A stretch of DNA of 25,010 nucleotides from a virus, in the IMG/VR virus record IMGVR_UViG_3300021963_006292, positions 1 through 25,010 of that record, one strand, 5' to 3'. Positions 5,677 to 12,004 of the stretch are shown piece after piece; positions within the stretch are counted from its first letter, which is position 1; each line of letters starts with the position of its first letter. Both the position numbers and the translations under genes were made by a program. The notes under the pieces were generated by a model that was given only the letters and a program-made list of their open reading frames with translations, was not told the origin of the DNA and made no database searches.

Positions 5677-6365
5677 ACGTCAAAGATTCTGCCCCATCCA
5701 GATGTAGGTCCGTCAGGAGTCCATCTTTTTGCAAGATCAGATCTCTTATATACAGCACCTTTACCATTAGTCACTGCTCCAGTATATCCATCATTCAATG
5801 AACCATAAGGATCGTTCACTACATAATCTTCACCTCTCTTACCAATCACAACTACCATGTGTCCACCTGTGGGACGAGAAAGAGTCCCCCGATGAAGAAT
5901 ACCAATAACAACAGGTCTTCCAGCGGCAAGCTCACGATCAAGATCAGCAAAAGAAAGATTGTAACTGAAGCGTGATTTGATACCGTAAGAGTCCAGAACT
6001 TTTGTCTGAACTGTGTGATCAGTCGTGTCACCGACTGAGAATACTTTTCTAACATAGGCATCATCGCCTTTAGGTCCTACTAGAGTGCCAGGTTTGAAAT
6101 ACTCTAAACACATAGCACAAGCAGAGGAATTACAGGTTCTTTGAGCATCTCTGTAATTGTCTGTCTGTGGATAGAAAGGAACGTTGAGAACTCCTGGAAT
6201 TGTTGGTTCTGCTTTTGTTCTATAAATTCTTACCCAGTTTGCCAGGTCATCCATTAACTCTGGGCATTTATCTGCCAAGTCAACCTCAAGTTGTTCTACT
6301 GCTGCAACATGCTTGGGGTTTTTCTCGTCGTAATACTTAAAGAAATTGTGCAGATCTATTCTCAT
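5667..6365 (-). CDS. C39-like cysteine peptidase, zero-frame product of a frameshift fusion
   Basis: A 232-residue papain-like protein of the peptidase C39-like type. An N-terminal helical region (1-55) leads into 'NVPFYPQTDNYRDAQRTCNS', with the likely catalytic Cys78, then His169 in 'GGHMVVVIG' and the Asn/Asp pair 184-185 in 'VVNDPYG'. Such domains cut peptides, and in phage lysins often peptidoglycan cross-bridges. The protein ends ...FDVKK-stop on A AAA AAG. A -1 slip there adds a complete GH24 lysozyme, giving a two-domain peptidoglycan hydrolase. No signal peptide is seen, so release would need a holin. Two AATAAATA late boxes lie just upstream. Whether the domain is an active peptidase or only binds is open. 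Confidence 0.85.
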   Translation of the reverse strand: MRIDLHNFFKYYDEKNPKHVAAVEQLEVDLADKCPELMDDLANWVRIYRTKAEPTIPGVLNVPFYPQTDNYRDAQRTCNSSACAMCLEYFKPGTLVGPKGDDAYVRKVFSVGDTTDHTVQTKVLDSYGIKSRFSYNLSFADLDRELAAGRPVVIGILHRGTLSRPTGGHMVVVIGKRGEDYVVNDPYGSLNDGYTGAVTNGKGAVYKRSDLAKRWTPDGPTSGWGRIFDVKK

Positions 6366-6371
6366 CGTTAT

Positions 6372-6395
6372 TATTTATTCGACATTCTATTTATT
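6372..6395 (-). promoter_or_regulatory. Tandem late promoters for the lysis gene
   Basis: Two AATAAATA boxes on the minus strand (6379-6372 and 6395-6388), each seven of eight to the T4 late box. They lie between the upstream terminator and the C39-like ATG at 6365. The nearer box is only 6 bases from the ATG, so the farther one is the more useful start. Confidence 0.6.
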
Positions 6396-6420
6396 AAAAA
6401 AGGAGGGTGTTATCCCTCCT
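6394..6420 (-). terminator. Terminator of the hli-petF-prx operon
   Basis: Minus-strand AGGAGGG, six-base loop, CCCTCCT (6420-6401), then seven T. It starts 4 bases past the peroxiredoxin stop. Confidence 0.9.
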
Positions 6421-6424
6421 TCAC

Positions 6425-6997
6425 TCAAACAGATACAGTTTCTCGAACTGTGGATTTTACATATTCTAGAACTTTCTCTGGAGATGTCTCACCATAAGGA
6501 TCTTCCTTAGCATTATCACAACGTCCAGGTTCTTCAAACAGTTTCTCAATCATACCATTATCAACAACGGCAGCATAACGCCAAGAACGTTCACCGAAAC
6601 CAAGATTAGACTTCAGAACAAGTTGTCCCATCGAACGAGTGAAGTATGCATTACCATCAGGAATGAGTGTGACATTCTTAATGTTCTGGTCTTGTGCCCA
6701 AGCATTCATCACAAACCCATCATTAACAGAGATGCAGTAAATATCGTCGATGCCACTACCAATAAAGTCGTCGTATTTCTCTTCGAATCCAGGTAACTGA
6801 TAGGCACTGCAAGTAGGAGTGAAAGCACCAGGCAGACTAAAAATGACCACACGCTTTCCATCAAAAAGTTCAGAAGAAGTACGGTTTACAAACTCACCAT
6901 TCTCACGGAATACAAACTCTACTTGAGGAACTTGATAACCTTCTTTACGCATAGGAACCTCCATAGTATTCTCTTTTTTCTTAAAAATATTAAACAT
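6425..6997 (-). CDS. Peroxiredoxin, Prx5-like
   Basis: A 190-residue thiol peroxidase. The peroxidatic Cys63 lies in 'LPGAFTPTCSAYQLPGFEEK', the Prx5/AhpE-type active site; the Arg region 'GFGERSWRYAAVVDNG' and a C-terminal 'EEPGRC' Cys follow. It would reduce H2O2 or lipid peroxides, using glutaredoxin/glutathione or thioredoxin; the phage encodes a glutaredoxin nearby. ATG 6997 lies 4 bases after the hli stop and is preceded by GGTGAG; upstream in-frame codons lie inside hli and are rejected. ATG 6964 is a possible shorter start. As the last gene of the hli-petF operon it fits control of oxidative stress from continued photosynthesis. Confidence 0.92.
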   Translation of the reverse strand: MFNIFKKKENTMEVPMRKEGYQVPQVEFVFRENGEFVNRTSSELFDGKRVVIFSLPGAFTPTCSAYQLPGFEEKYDDFIGSGIDDIYCISVNDGFVMNAWAQDQNIKNVTLIPDGNAYFTRSMGQLVLKSNLGFGERSWRYAAVVDNGMIEKLFEEPGRCDNAKEDPYGETSPEKVLEYVKSTVRETVSV

Positions 6998-7001
6998 TAA
7001 C

Positions 7002-7109
7002 TCACCAAATACCAGGAATAATTTGACCAGTGAGGGCATAAGAACCCATTGCTGCAACAATACCAATCATTGCTGCCCATCCATTAATACGTTCTGCGCG
7101 TTCGTTCAT
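7002..7109 (-). CDS. hli: High-light-inducible protein, very short (35 residues)
   Basis: A single chlorophyll a/b-binding-like helix: 'ERINGWAAMIGIVAAMGSYA' followed by 'LTGQIIPGIW'. The ExxNGxxAMxG signature of Hlips is complete although the protein has only 35 residues. Hlips bind chlorophyll and carotenoid and protect assembling or damaged photosystem II. Its ATG overlaps the TGA of the upstream gene (ATGA), and the peroxiredoxin gene starts 4 bases after its stop. It is the second hli of the operon (the other is 7785-7994). Confidence 0.93.
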   Translation of the reverse strand: MNERAERINGWAAMIGIVAAMGSYALTGQIIPGIW

Positions 7110-7399
7110 TTTTGTTCTCCTTGATAAATGTGTTTTTGTTTAAGTTCAGGATTTGGTTGTGAAGGAACAACTGGGTTCCTTGACTTGTTTTTGATTACGA
7201 TGAAAGCATCATTTTGATAAGTGACTGTTCCAAAAGGTTTTGCCCACTTTGGGTTTGCGTTTGGACTAGTAGCAGTTCCTGTAACTGCTACACCACCAAT
7301 TTCAACTGAGATGTCATCATTTCTATCCCATCCAAGAGTTTCGAGAGCAATTGCAAACTGCCCAAGCATAGCAACAGACGATGGTTCAATTGCTGTCAC
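7106..7399 (-). CDS. Hypothetical protein after ferredoxin, GTG start
   Basis: A 97-residue soluble protein, unrecognised. It has an N-terminal helical part ([20 protein letters not shown]) and a beta-rich centre ([31 protein letters not shown]), ending in a polar tail. GTG at 7399 overlaps the ferredoxin TGA and is preceded by AGAGGA at a good distance, so this start is preferred over the open frame upstream or ATG 7369. Its own stop overlaps the hli ATG. Position in the petF-hli operon suggests a link with ferredoxin or the photosynthetic membrane, but nothing in the sequence proves it. Confidence 0.75.
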   Translation of the reverse strand: MTAIEPSSVAMLGQFAIALETLGWDRNDDISVEIGGVAVTGTATSPNANPKWAKPFGTVTYQNDAFIVIKNKSRNPVVPSQPNPELKQKHIYQGEQK

Positions 7400-7689
7400 A
7401 GGTTTTCCTCTTGCTCGGTCAGGATCACACAATCACTGGTGGGATATGCTACACAAGTAAGCACCCATCCCTCCTCAATTTGATCATCATCCAGGAACGA
7501 TTGCTCCTCATTATCTACGGTGCCAGAGATGAGTTTTCCAGCACAAGCCGAGCAAGCACCTGCTTTGCACGAAGAAGGAAGGTCAACACCTGCTTCTTCT
7601 GCTGCTTCAAGAATGTATTGGTCATCTTGACATTCAATTGTAGTTTCGGTGCCATCAGGAGATTGAAGAGTGACATTAAAAACGGTCAT
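7396..7689 (-). CDS. petF: Plant-type [2Fe-2S] ferredoxin
   Basis: A 97-residue soluble ferredoxin. The cluster ligands are C41, C46, C49 and C79 (C-x4-C-x2-C...C, in '[11 protein letters not shown]' and 'VLTCVAYP'). It accepts electrons from photosystem I and can feed ferredoxin-dependent enzymes; in cyanophages it is thought to serve bilin reductases or ribonucleotide reduction. ATG 7689 overlaps the stop of the 28-residue gene (TAATG), and the end overlaps the GTG start of the next gene, so the operon hli, 28-aa, petF, 97-aa, hli, prx is tightly coupled. Length and spacing are normal. Confidence 0.96.
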   Translation of the reverse strand: MTVFNVTLQSPDGTETTIECQDDQYILEAAEEAGVDLPSSCKAGACSACAGKLISGTVDNEEQSFLDDDQIEEGWVLTCVAYPTSDCVILTEQEENL

Positions 7690-7775
7690 TAGTAAGTCTC
7701 GCAAATTTTTTCAACGGATGCTGCCAGTAGAACAAAAAAGGCAACTGATGTTATTGTAAAGATAGTTGAAGTCAT
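7689..7775 (-). CDS. 28-residue single-helix membrane peptide
   Basis: A short frame between hli and petF: ATG at 7775, 9 bases past the hli stop, TAA overlapping the petF ATG. The product is one hydrophobic helix (core [16 protein letters not shown]) with a short polar end. Its size and shape recall small thylakoid subunits such as PetL, PetN or PsbT, but no specific match is made. The precise junctions with both neighbours argue that it is a real gene. No strong ribosome binding site. Confidence 0.6.
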   Translation of the reverse strand: MTSTIFTITSVAFFVLLAASVEKICETY

Positions 7776-7784
7776 TGTCAAGTC

Positions 7785-7994
7785 TCAAACTACTCCAAAG
7801 AAGAGGTTGCCAGTGAGAGCGTAAGAAATAGCCCCAGCAACAATACCGACCATAGCCCAACGTCCATTCATCTTCTCCGCTTTCTCAGCATAGGGTTCGA
7901 TGCCATAACGATCAAGATCTTCCTTGGTCATATACATCGAAGGTTCTTTGGCAAACATATTCATTTGCCCGAACTCGTTTTTTGTAACAGTCAT
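7785..7994 (-). CDS. hli: High-light-inducible protein
   Basis: A 69-residue Hlip. A polar N-terminus (MTVTKNEFGQMNMFAKEPSM) is followed by the membrane helix with the chlorophyll-binding signature 'EKMNGRWAMVGIVAGAISYA' and 'LTGNLFFGVV'. It is likely thylakoid, protecting PSII during infection. ATG 7994 gives the usual length; the open frame upstream to 8021 is leader. First gene of the redox operon, 27 bases behind a sigma70-type -10 box. Confidence 0.95.
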   Translation of the reverse strand: MTVTKNEFGQMNMFAKEPSMYMTKEDLDRYGIEPYAEKAEKMNGRWAMVGIVAGAISYALTGNLFFGVV

Positions 7995-8020
7995 TATCTT
8001 TTGTAAAGATTTACAACACA

Positions 8021-8049
8021 AGTATATAGCAAAAAGAAAGAGGGGTCAA
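8021..8049 (-). promoter_or_regulatory. Sigma70-type promoter of the hli-petF operon
   Basis: Minus strand TTGACC (8049-8044), 17 bases, TATACT (8026-8021). The -35 lies in the loop and 3' arm of the pstS terminator and the T-run lies in the spacer, so terminator and promoter share the same bases. Confidence 0.8.
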
Positions 8050-8057
8050 GCCCCTCT
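8031..8057 (-). terminator. Terminator of pstS
   Basis: Minus strand AGAGGGG, loop CTTGA, CCCCTCT (8057-8039), then TTCTTTTT. It is 29 bases past the pstS stop and overlaps the next promoter. Confidence 0.9.
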
Positions 8058-8086
8058 CATTAGTTTTCTAAAGGTTTTGTTAAGAT

Positions 8087-9055
8087 TTACTGACCAATAC
8101 GGTTCACAGCAAGTCTTGCGCGGTTTAGAATAGAACCAGACAAAGGTACATAGCCAAGGTCATCAGCAAGTGATTGTGCCTTAGAACTTAGTGCATAGTT
8201 AAGTGCTGCACGGATAGCAGCAGTATTTGAACCATTACCAGTCTTATAAGCAAGAATCCAAGTCAGAGTAGAGATAGGATATGAAGTTGCGCCAGCAGGA
8301 TTTGGATTTTCACCAGCAAGATTTGCATCAAGTTTAATGTTATTCAAAGCAGCGGCACCAGAAGCAGCCGTAGGAAGAACAAATTTGCCCGCTTTATTTT
8401 GAATTGCTGCTGCTTGGAGTTTATTTGCTTTGATAAATCCAGTGTTTACATAACCAATCGCACCAGGAGTGTTGCGAATGGTTCCAGCAACACCTTCATT
8501 ACCCTTTGAACCAACACCAGTAGGCCACTTTACAGTCTTGGAAGCACCAGCAGTCCAACCACCAAAAGCATCTAGCGAGTTAGTGAATGCGTAAGTGGTT
8601 CCAGAACCATCAGAACGATAGACAACCCGAATAGGACCATTACCACAATTAGGAAGTTGTTTCCAGTCATTGATACGACCAGCAAAAATATCAACAGTTT
8701 GCTTCTGAGTGAGTTTCAGATTACATCCTTTCTTATTGTAAGCAACAGCAATCGTTCCCCCTACCATAGGAATTTGAACAACACCACGCTTTACTTTGGA
8801 TGCTTCTGCTGCGGAGATTGCTTCATCACTTGCTCCGAAGTTAACTGTGCCCGCAATGAATTGACGAACACCAGCACCAGAACCAACGGACTGATAATTA
8901 ACGCGGTTCCCAGAGGTTCGTGCATAATCGGCAAACCATCGTTGATAAATTGGAGCAGGGAATGATGCACCTGCACCATTAATAGCAGGTCCAGAAAGAG
9001 CAGCAGCAGGAGCAGCGGCAACTAGACCAGCAGCAAAAATATGTTTCAGTTTCAT
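8087..9055 (-). CDS. pstS: Periplasmic phosphate-binding protein
   Basis: A 322-residue substrate-binding protein of the PstS type. It has a signal peptide (1 to about 21, ...AAPAAALS), then 'INGAGASFPAPIYQRWF', 'YQSVGSGAGVRQFI', 'VNFGASDEAIS' and 'VVYRSDGSGTTYAF', the segments that bind phosphate. It captures phosphate in the periplasm for the host PstCAB transporter; phage copies are thought to raise phosphate supply for DNA synthesis. There is no lipobox Cys, so the protein should be free in the periplasm. Upstream lie a Pho box and a -10 with no good -35, so expression is probably driven by host PhoB under phosphate starvation. The gene has its own terminator. Confidence 0.97.
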   Translation of the reverse strand: MKLKHIFAAGLVAAAPAAALSGPAINGAGASFPAPIYQRWFADYARTSGNRVNYQSVGSGAGVRQFIAGTVNFGASDEAISAAEASKVKRGVVQIPMVGGTIAVAYNKKGCNLKLTQKQTVDIFAGRINDWKQLPNCGNGPIRVVYRSDGSGTTYAFTNSLDAFGGWTAGASKTVKWPTGVGSKGNEGVAGTIRNTPGAIGYVNTGFIKANKLQAAAIQNKAGKFVLPTAASGAAALNNIKLDANLAGENPNPAGATSYPISTLTWILAYKTGNGSNTAAIRAALNYALSSKAQSLADDLGYVPLSGSILNRARLAVNRIGQ

Positions 9056-9090
9056 AAAAAGTTTTTAGAAGTGAATTGACTTCGTAAGTA

Positions 9091-9135
9091 ATGATACTGG
9101 AAGCAAACCTTAAAGTCCACTAAGATTTAGTTAAG
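9091..9135 (-). promoter_or_regulatory. Pho box and -10 element of pstS
   Basis: Minus strand shows three 8-base units spaced by 3 bases: CTTAACTA (9135-9128; a full match to the cyanobacterial PyTTAAPyPyT/A unit), CTTAGTGG (9124-9117) and TTAAGGTT (9113-9106). Nine bases later comes TATCAT (9096-9091). No clear -35 is present, as expected for a PhoB-activated promoter. Confidence 0.65.
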
Positions 9136-9151
9136 GTTTTCATTACCTAAT

Positions 9152-9176
9152 AAAAAAGCACCCCAGAAAGGGGTGC
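9152..9176 (-). terminator. Terminator of the secreted-protein gene
   Basis: Minus strand GCACCCC, five-base loop, GGGGTGC (9176-9158), then six T. It is 25 bases past the stop at 9202. Confidence 0.92.
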
Positions 9177-9201
9177 CTTCACTCAACTTATGAGTAGATT
9201 A

Positions 9202-9603
9202 TCAGAATGCCTTTGCAACTGCATCACGCAGTTCTACTACAGAACTATTATTTTGACCAGCAACTCCAATGACAGCATAAGAATCACGACACCAAACAAC
9301 TGCTTGCATATTACCAACGGTTCCCCATTGAGTGTTACTATCACTAGCAGACATATCACGAGCACCAAGTTCAAAATACTTTGAACGAGCAGCATTGCGA
9401 CAAGCAATATTGTTGTTAATACCCCTTACAGATAATGTTAGAGCAGGAGGAGTGTTTACCTCACCAAGTCCACCAAAAGCTGCATTCACAGGAGCAGAAA
9501 CTTGTTTTTGTGCAGGAGAAGTAACGTTTTCCGCAAGCACAGGAGCACACAGAGCAGTTACAGGAATTGATACTGCAGCAGCAAGAAGAATATTATTAAT
9601 CAT
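9202..9603 (-). CDS. Small secreted protein of unknown function
   Basis: A 133-residue protein with a clear Sec signal peptide (hydrophobic 4-20, likely cut near VLA-EN at 24/25). The mature part has two cysteines (C68 and C105) that could form a disulfide, a 'LSVRGINNNIACRNAARSKY' segment and a C-terminal 'VVELRDAVAKAF'. No family is recognised. It stands between porin and pstS with its own ribosome binding site (GGAG, about 7 bases before ATG) and terminator, but no promoter is seen between the porin terminator and its start, so it may rely on porin readthrough. The context suggests an envelope or nutrient role; it looks like a host-derived gene. Confidence 0.8.
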   Translation of the reverse strand: MINNILLAAAVSIPVTALCAPVLAENVTSPAQKQVSAPVNAAFGGLGEVNTPPALTLSVRGINNNIACRNAARSKYFELGARDMSASDSNTQWGTVGNMQAVVWCRDSYAVIGVAGQNNSSVVELRDAVAKAF

Positions 9604-9617
9604 AAAAAATCTCCAAA

Positions 9618-9642
9618 TAATAAAGGGAGGATTTATCCTCCC
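9618..9642 (-). terminator. Terminator of the porin gene
   Basis: Minus strand GGGAGGAT, AA, ATCCTCCC (9642-9625) followed by TTTATTATTT. The T-run is interrupted, so some readthrough into the secreted-protein gene is likely. Confidence 0.75.
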
Positions 9643-9650
9643 AGATTTTA

Positions 9651-11117
9651 TCAGAACTTGAAGGTAGTCTGAATTACACCACCCCAGTTAGAGGAGTTAC
9701 CAACAAGACGCTGGTTATCACTACCGTAGATGATAGCAGGAGTGACACTGATGTTATCCGACACTTGGTACTTATAGAAGATTTCAAGAAGAGTGGACTT
9801 CTCAAGATTCTGACCAGTAGGAGCCTGACCGATAGCAACACCAGCAGAGTTACCATCAACAAAAACATCATTCCAAGTCAGACCAGCAAACCAGGATTGA
9901 CTGTTAGTAGCATCACTAGGAGTACCACTTACAGTGTTCCAACCATAACCTGCTGAGATCGAAGGAGCCCAACCAGATTGGGTAGGTTGCCAGTAAGCGT
10001 TGATAGCATAACCATTAGAGGTTTGACCAGGAACCAGAGAACCAGAAGCACCATTCAGACCGTTGTAGGTACGAACACGGGTGCCTTCGGTGCCATAACG
10101 ATAACCGAAAGCAGCACCCCAGTTATCACCACGATAACCGATTTGTGCCAAGGTGTTGAGAGCACCAGAGCGATCAAACTCACCAGTAGAACTATCAGCA
10201 CCATTCTGTGCAACATAGTTCACACCAGCAACAAGACCTTTCTTGCCATACTGGACACCAAAACCAGAACCAACTGCCTTGTTATAGACACCAGGAGCAC
10301 CTGCTACTTGGAAGAAGTCAAGGATCTTCGATTCATATGCTGAAGGAATCCAAGCAATTTCGGTGTTACGAACAAGAGCACCTGCGGTGATGGTAGTAGT
10401 GTTATTAAAAGCAGGGAACTGATAATACAGGCGGTCAATAACTACGTTGTTACCATTTTCACCAGTGGTGTTGTCTGCTTTATCCAGTTTGAAGATTGAA
10501 GAACTCGAACCGAATGGATCACCACTGAAGTTGGATGAACGCAGACGAGTACGAAGCAGATCTTGACCAGTAAACGAAGTATCCAGGTTCAGACGGAGAT
10601 CATAGTTGAATGCGGTGTGAGTTACATCACCACCTTTGGTCTGGTAGTCATCAACACCACCAAGAACAAAGTTTGCTTCACCACGCAGTTTGGTAGTGGT
10701 GGAGAACTGTTGTGCCTCAAGAGTAGTGACCTGTGCTTCCAGACCATCTACACGACCCTTCAGAACAGCAAGTTCTTGTGCAAATTCAGCAGTCAGACGC
10801 TTGAGTTCATCAGTAACTTCAGTAACACGATCCAGGCAAGCATTCAGGAGTGCTGCTGCTTCATAACGTGTCATAGCACGTTCACCACGGAAGGTGCCAT
10901 TAGGATAACCAGCAACGCAACCATAACGCTCTACAAGGTTGCTAAGTGCTTGGTATGCCCAATCAGTAGGTTGGACATCAGAAAATTGAGTGACGCTTGT
11001 AACTTGCTCAGAAGAATACTGGTTAACCCCATTCATGTTAAGGTCTGCAGCCATCACTGCAGGAGCAACCATTCCCAGAGCAACAGGTGCAAGCATCAGT
11101 TGTTGAAAGAATTTCAT
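9651..11117 (-). CDS. Cyanobacterial-type SLH/OprB outer-membrane porin
   Basis: A 488-residue porin of the cyanobacterial Som/iron-uptake-porin type. It has a signal peptide (1 to about 23, ...APAVMAA), an S-layer-homology domain at about 45-95 ('FSDVQPTDWAYQALSNLVER', 'GYPNGTFRGERAMTRYEAAA') that grips cell-wall polysaccharide, a coiled coil at about 96-135, and an OprB-like 16-strand-type barrel ending in the aromatic 'IQTTFKF' needed for outer-membrane insertion. It would form channels for small or anionic solutes. This is a host-derived gene in a phage, intact and with strong regulatory signals: a TTGACA/TATACT promoter and an inverted repeat in the leader. Next to pstS, it suggests boosted nutrient entry through both membrane layers. 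Confidence 0.95.
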   Translation of the reverse strand: MKFFQQLMLAPVALGMVAPAVMAADLNMNGVNQYSSEQVTSVTQFSDVQPTDWAYQALSNLVERYGCVAGYPNGTFRGERAMTRYEAAALLNACLDRVTEVTDELKRLTAEFAQELAVLKGRVDGLEAQVTTLEAQQFSTTTKLRGEANFVLGGVDDYQTKGGDVTHTAFNYDLRLNLDTSFTGQDLLRTRLRSSNFSGDPFGSSSSIFKLDKADNTTGENGNNVVIDRLYYQFPAFNNTTTITAGALVRNTEIAWIPSAYESKILDFFQVAGAPGVYNKAVGSGFGVQYGKKGLVAGVNYVAQNGADSSTGEFDRSGALNTLAQIGYRGDNWGAAFGYRYGTEGTRVRTYNGLNGASGSLVPGQTSNGYAINAYWQPTQSGWAPSISAGYGWNTVSGTPSDATNSQSWFAGLTWNDVFVDGNSAGVAIGQAPTGQNLEKSTLLEIFYKYQVSDNISVTPAIIYGSDNQRLVGNSSNWGGVIQTTFKF

Positions 11118-11146
11118 AGATTGTTGTTTGTACTATAGGACAAAGA

Positions 11147-11171
11147 TTAAGAATTACAACAGAATTCTTAA
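11147..11171 (-). repeat. Inverted repeat in the porin leader
   Basis: A perfect 9-bp inverted repeat, TTAAGAATT...AATTCTTAA, with a 7-base spacer. It lies between the -10 box and the ATG, starting a few bases past the expected transcription start: an operator-like site or an mRNA hairpin. Confidence 0.8.
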
Positions 11172-11176
11172 GTACT

Positions 11177-11210
11177 TATTTAGTATAAGGGATGACTTTA
11201 AGAGTGTCAA
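11177..11210 (-). promoter_or_regulatory. Porin promoter, sigma70-type with late-type overlap
   Basis: Minus strand TTGACA (11210-11205), 17 bases, TATACT (11187-11182), overlapped by ACTAAATA (11184-11177). The -35 includes the stop codon of the GT25 gene. Confidence 0.85.
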
Positions 11211-12004
11211 GTGTTTGGAGGAGTAAAAGAACTCTCTACAATTCTACCAAGATAAGGATCATAATCCATCAACTCTTCCACAGACAATTGAGCTCCGTTT
11301 TGAGACCAGAAGTTCATTTGACCATCATAGTTTCCACGATGGAATGCATCAATATGTTCTGGGTGAATAGAAGAACCCAACTCAATTCTATAAAGAAGAA
11401 GAGGAACACTATAAGTATTACCAGAGTTGTAAATTAAATCATCAGCAACAGGACGAGGTTTTACTCCATTGTCAAGTTTATACTTATCATCACGAACATG
11501 AAGTCTTAAAAGTTTTTCGGCATGGTGTCGAGTGATAATATAACAAGCAGTGGAGAATTCATTTACAAATCTCTTGTGAACCTTGACATGAATATCACCT
11601 GTACAAATGATAGCAATCTGTACTACATCCCAATCATAAGGAATGCGACAATAGAAATCATCCCAAGTAAAGTTCCAATACTTGACAAGATCTAAGTTAC
11701 AGTCATCTTCCATAATGATTGCATAAGGACTATCAGAAGTTTCATACCAATATTTGATAGCCTTCAGATGAGATGTAACACAACCAATTTCACCTGAAGT
11801 CATCATCTCAGGATAACAACCTTTGATAATATCACTTAGATCATCTTCTCTACCATCATAAGCAGAGATACGAGTATAGTTTTCAATTTCCCAGTACTTG
11901 AACTGGTTCTCCATATACTCTCTCCTCTCTGGTTGTCCATCCAGATTGAGGTAGTAAATTGGTCCAAAGTTTTTGAGTTTAAACGTTGATTTGTTTTTGT
12001 CCAT
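11207..12004 (-). CDS. GT25-family glycosyltransferase
   Basis: A 265-residue protein of the GT25 (LPS-type) family. The N-terminal 'GPIYYLNLDGQPERREYMEN' is the family's usual opening; 'GEIGCVTSHLKAIKYW' and 'AIIMEDDCNLDLVKYW' follow, the latter carrying the acidic metal-binding motif. It adds a sugar (often galactose or glucose) to a surface glycan from a nucleotide sugar, in the cytoplasm. ATG 12004 overlaps the stop of the GT15 gene (TAATG). It is the last gene of the 14-gene glycan operon; its stop codon lies inside the porin -35 box and no terminator is seen, so the operon may read into the porin gene. Confidence 0.88.
   Translation of the reverse strand: MDKNKSTFKLKNFGPIYYLNLDGQPERREYMENQFKYWEIENYTRISAYDGREDDLSDIIKGCYPEMMTSGEIGCVTSHLKAIKYWYETSDSPYAIIMEDDCNLDLVKYWNFTWDDFYCRIPYDWDVVQIAIICTGDIHVKVHKRFVNEFSTACYIITRHHAEKLLRLHVRDDKYKLDNGVKPRPVADDLIYNSGNTYSVPLLLYRIELGSSIHPEHIDAFHRGNYDGQMNFWSQNGAQLSVEELMDYDPYLGRIVESSFTPPNT

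Noticed and set aside
6998-7066. Longer N-terminus for peroxiredoxin
   Set aside because: These codons lie inside the hli gene in another frame; hli has a complete chlorophyll-binding signature and the peroxiredoxin fold begins later.
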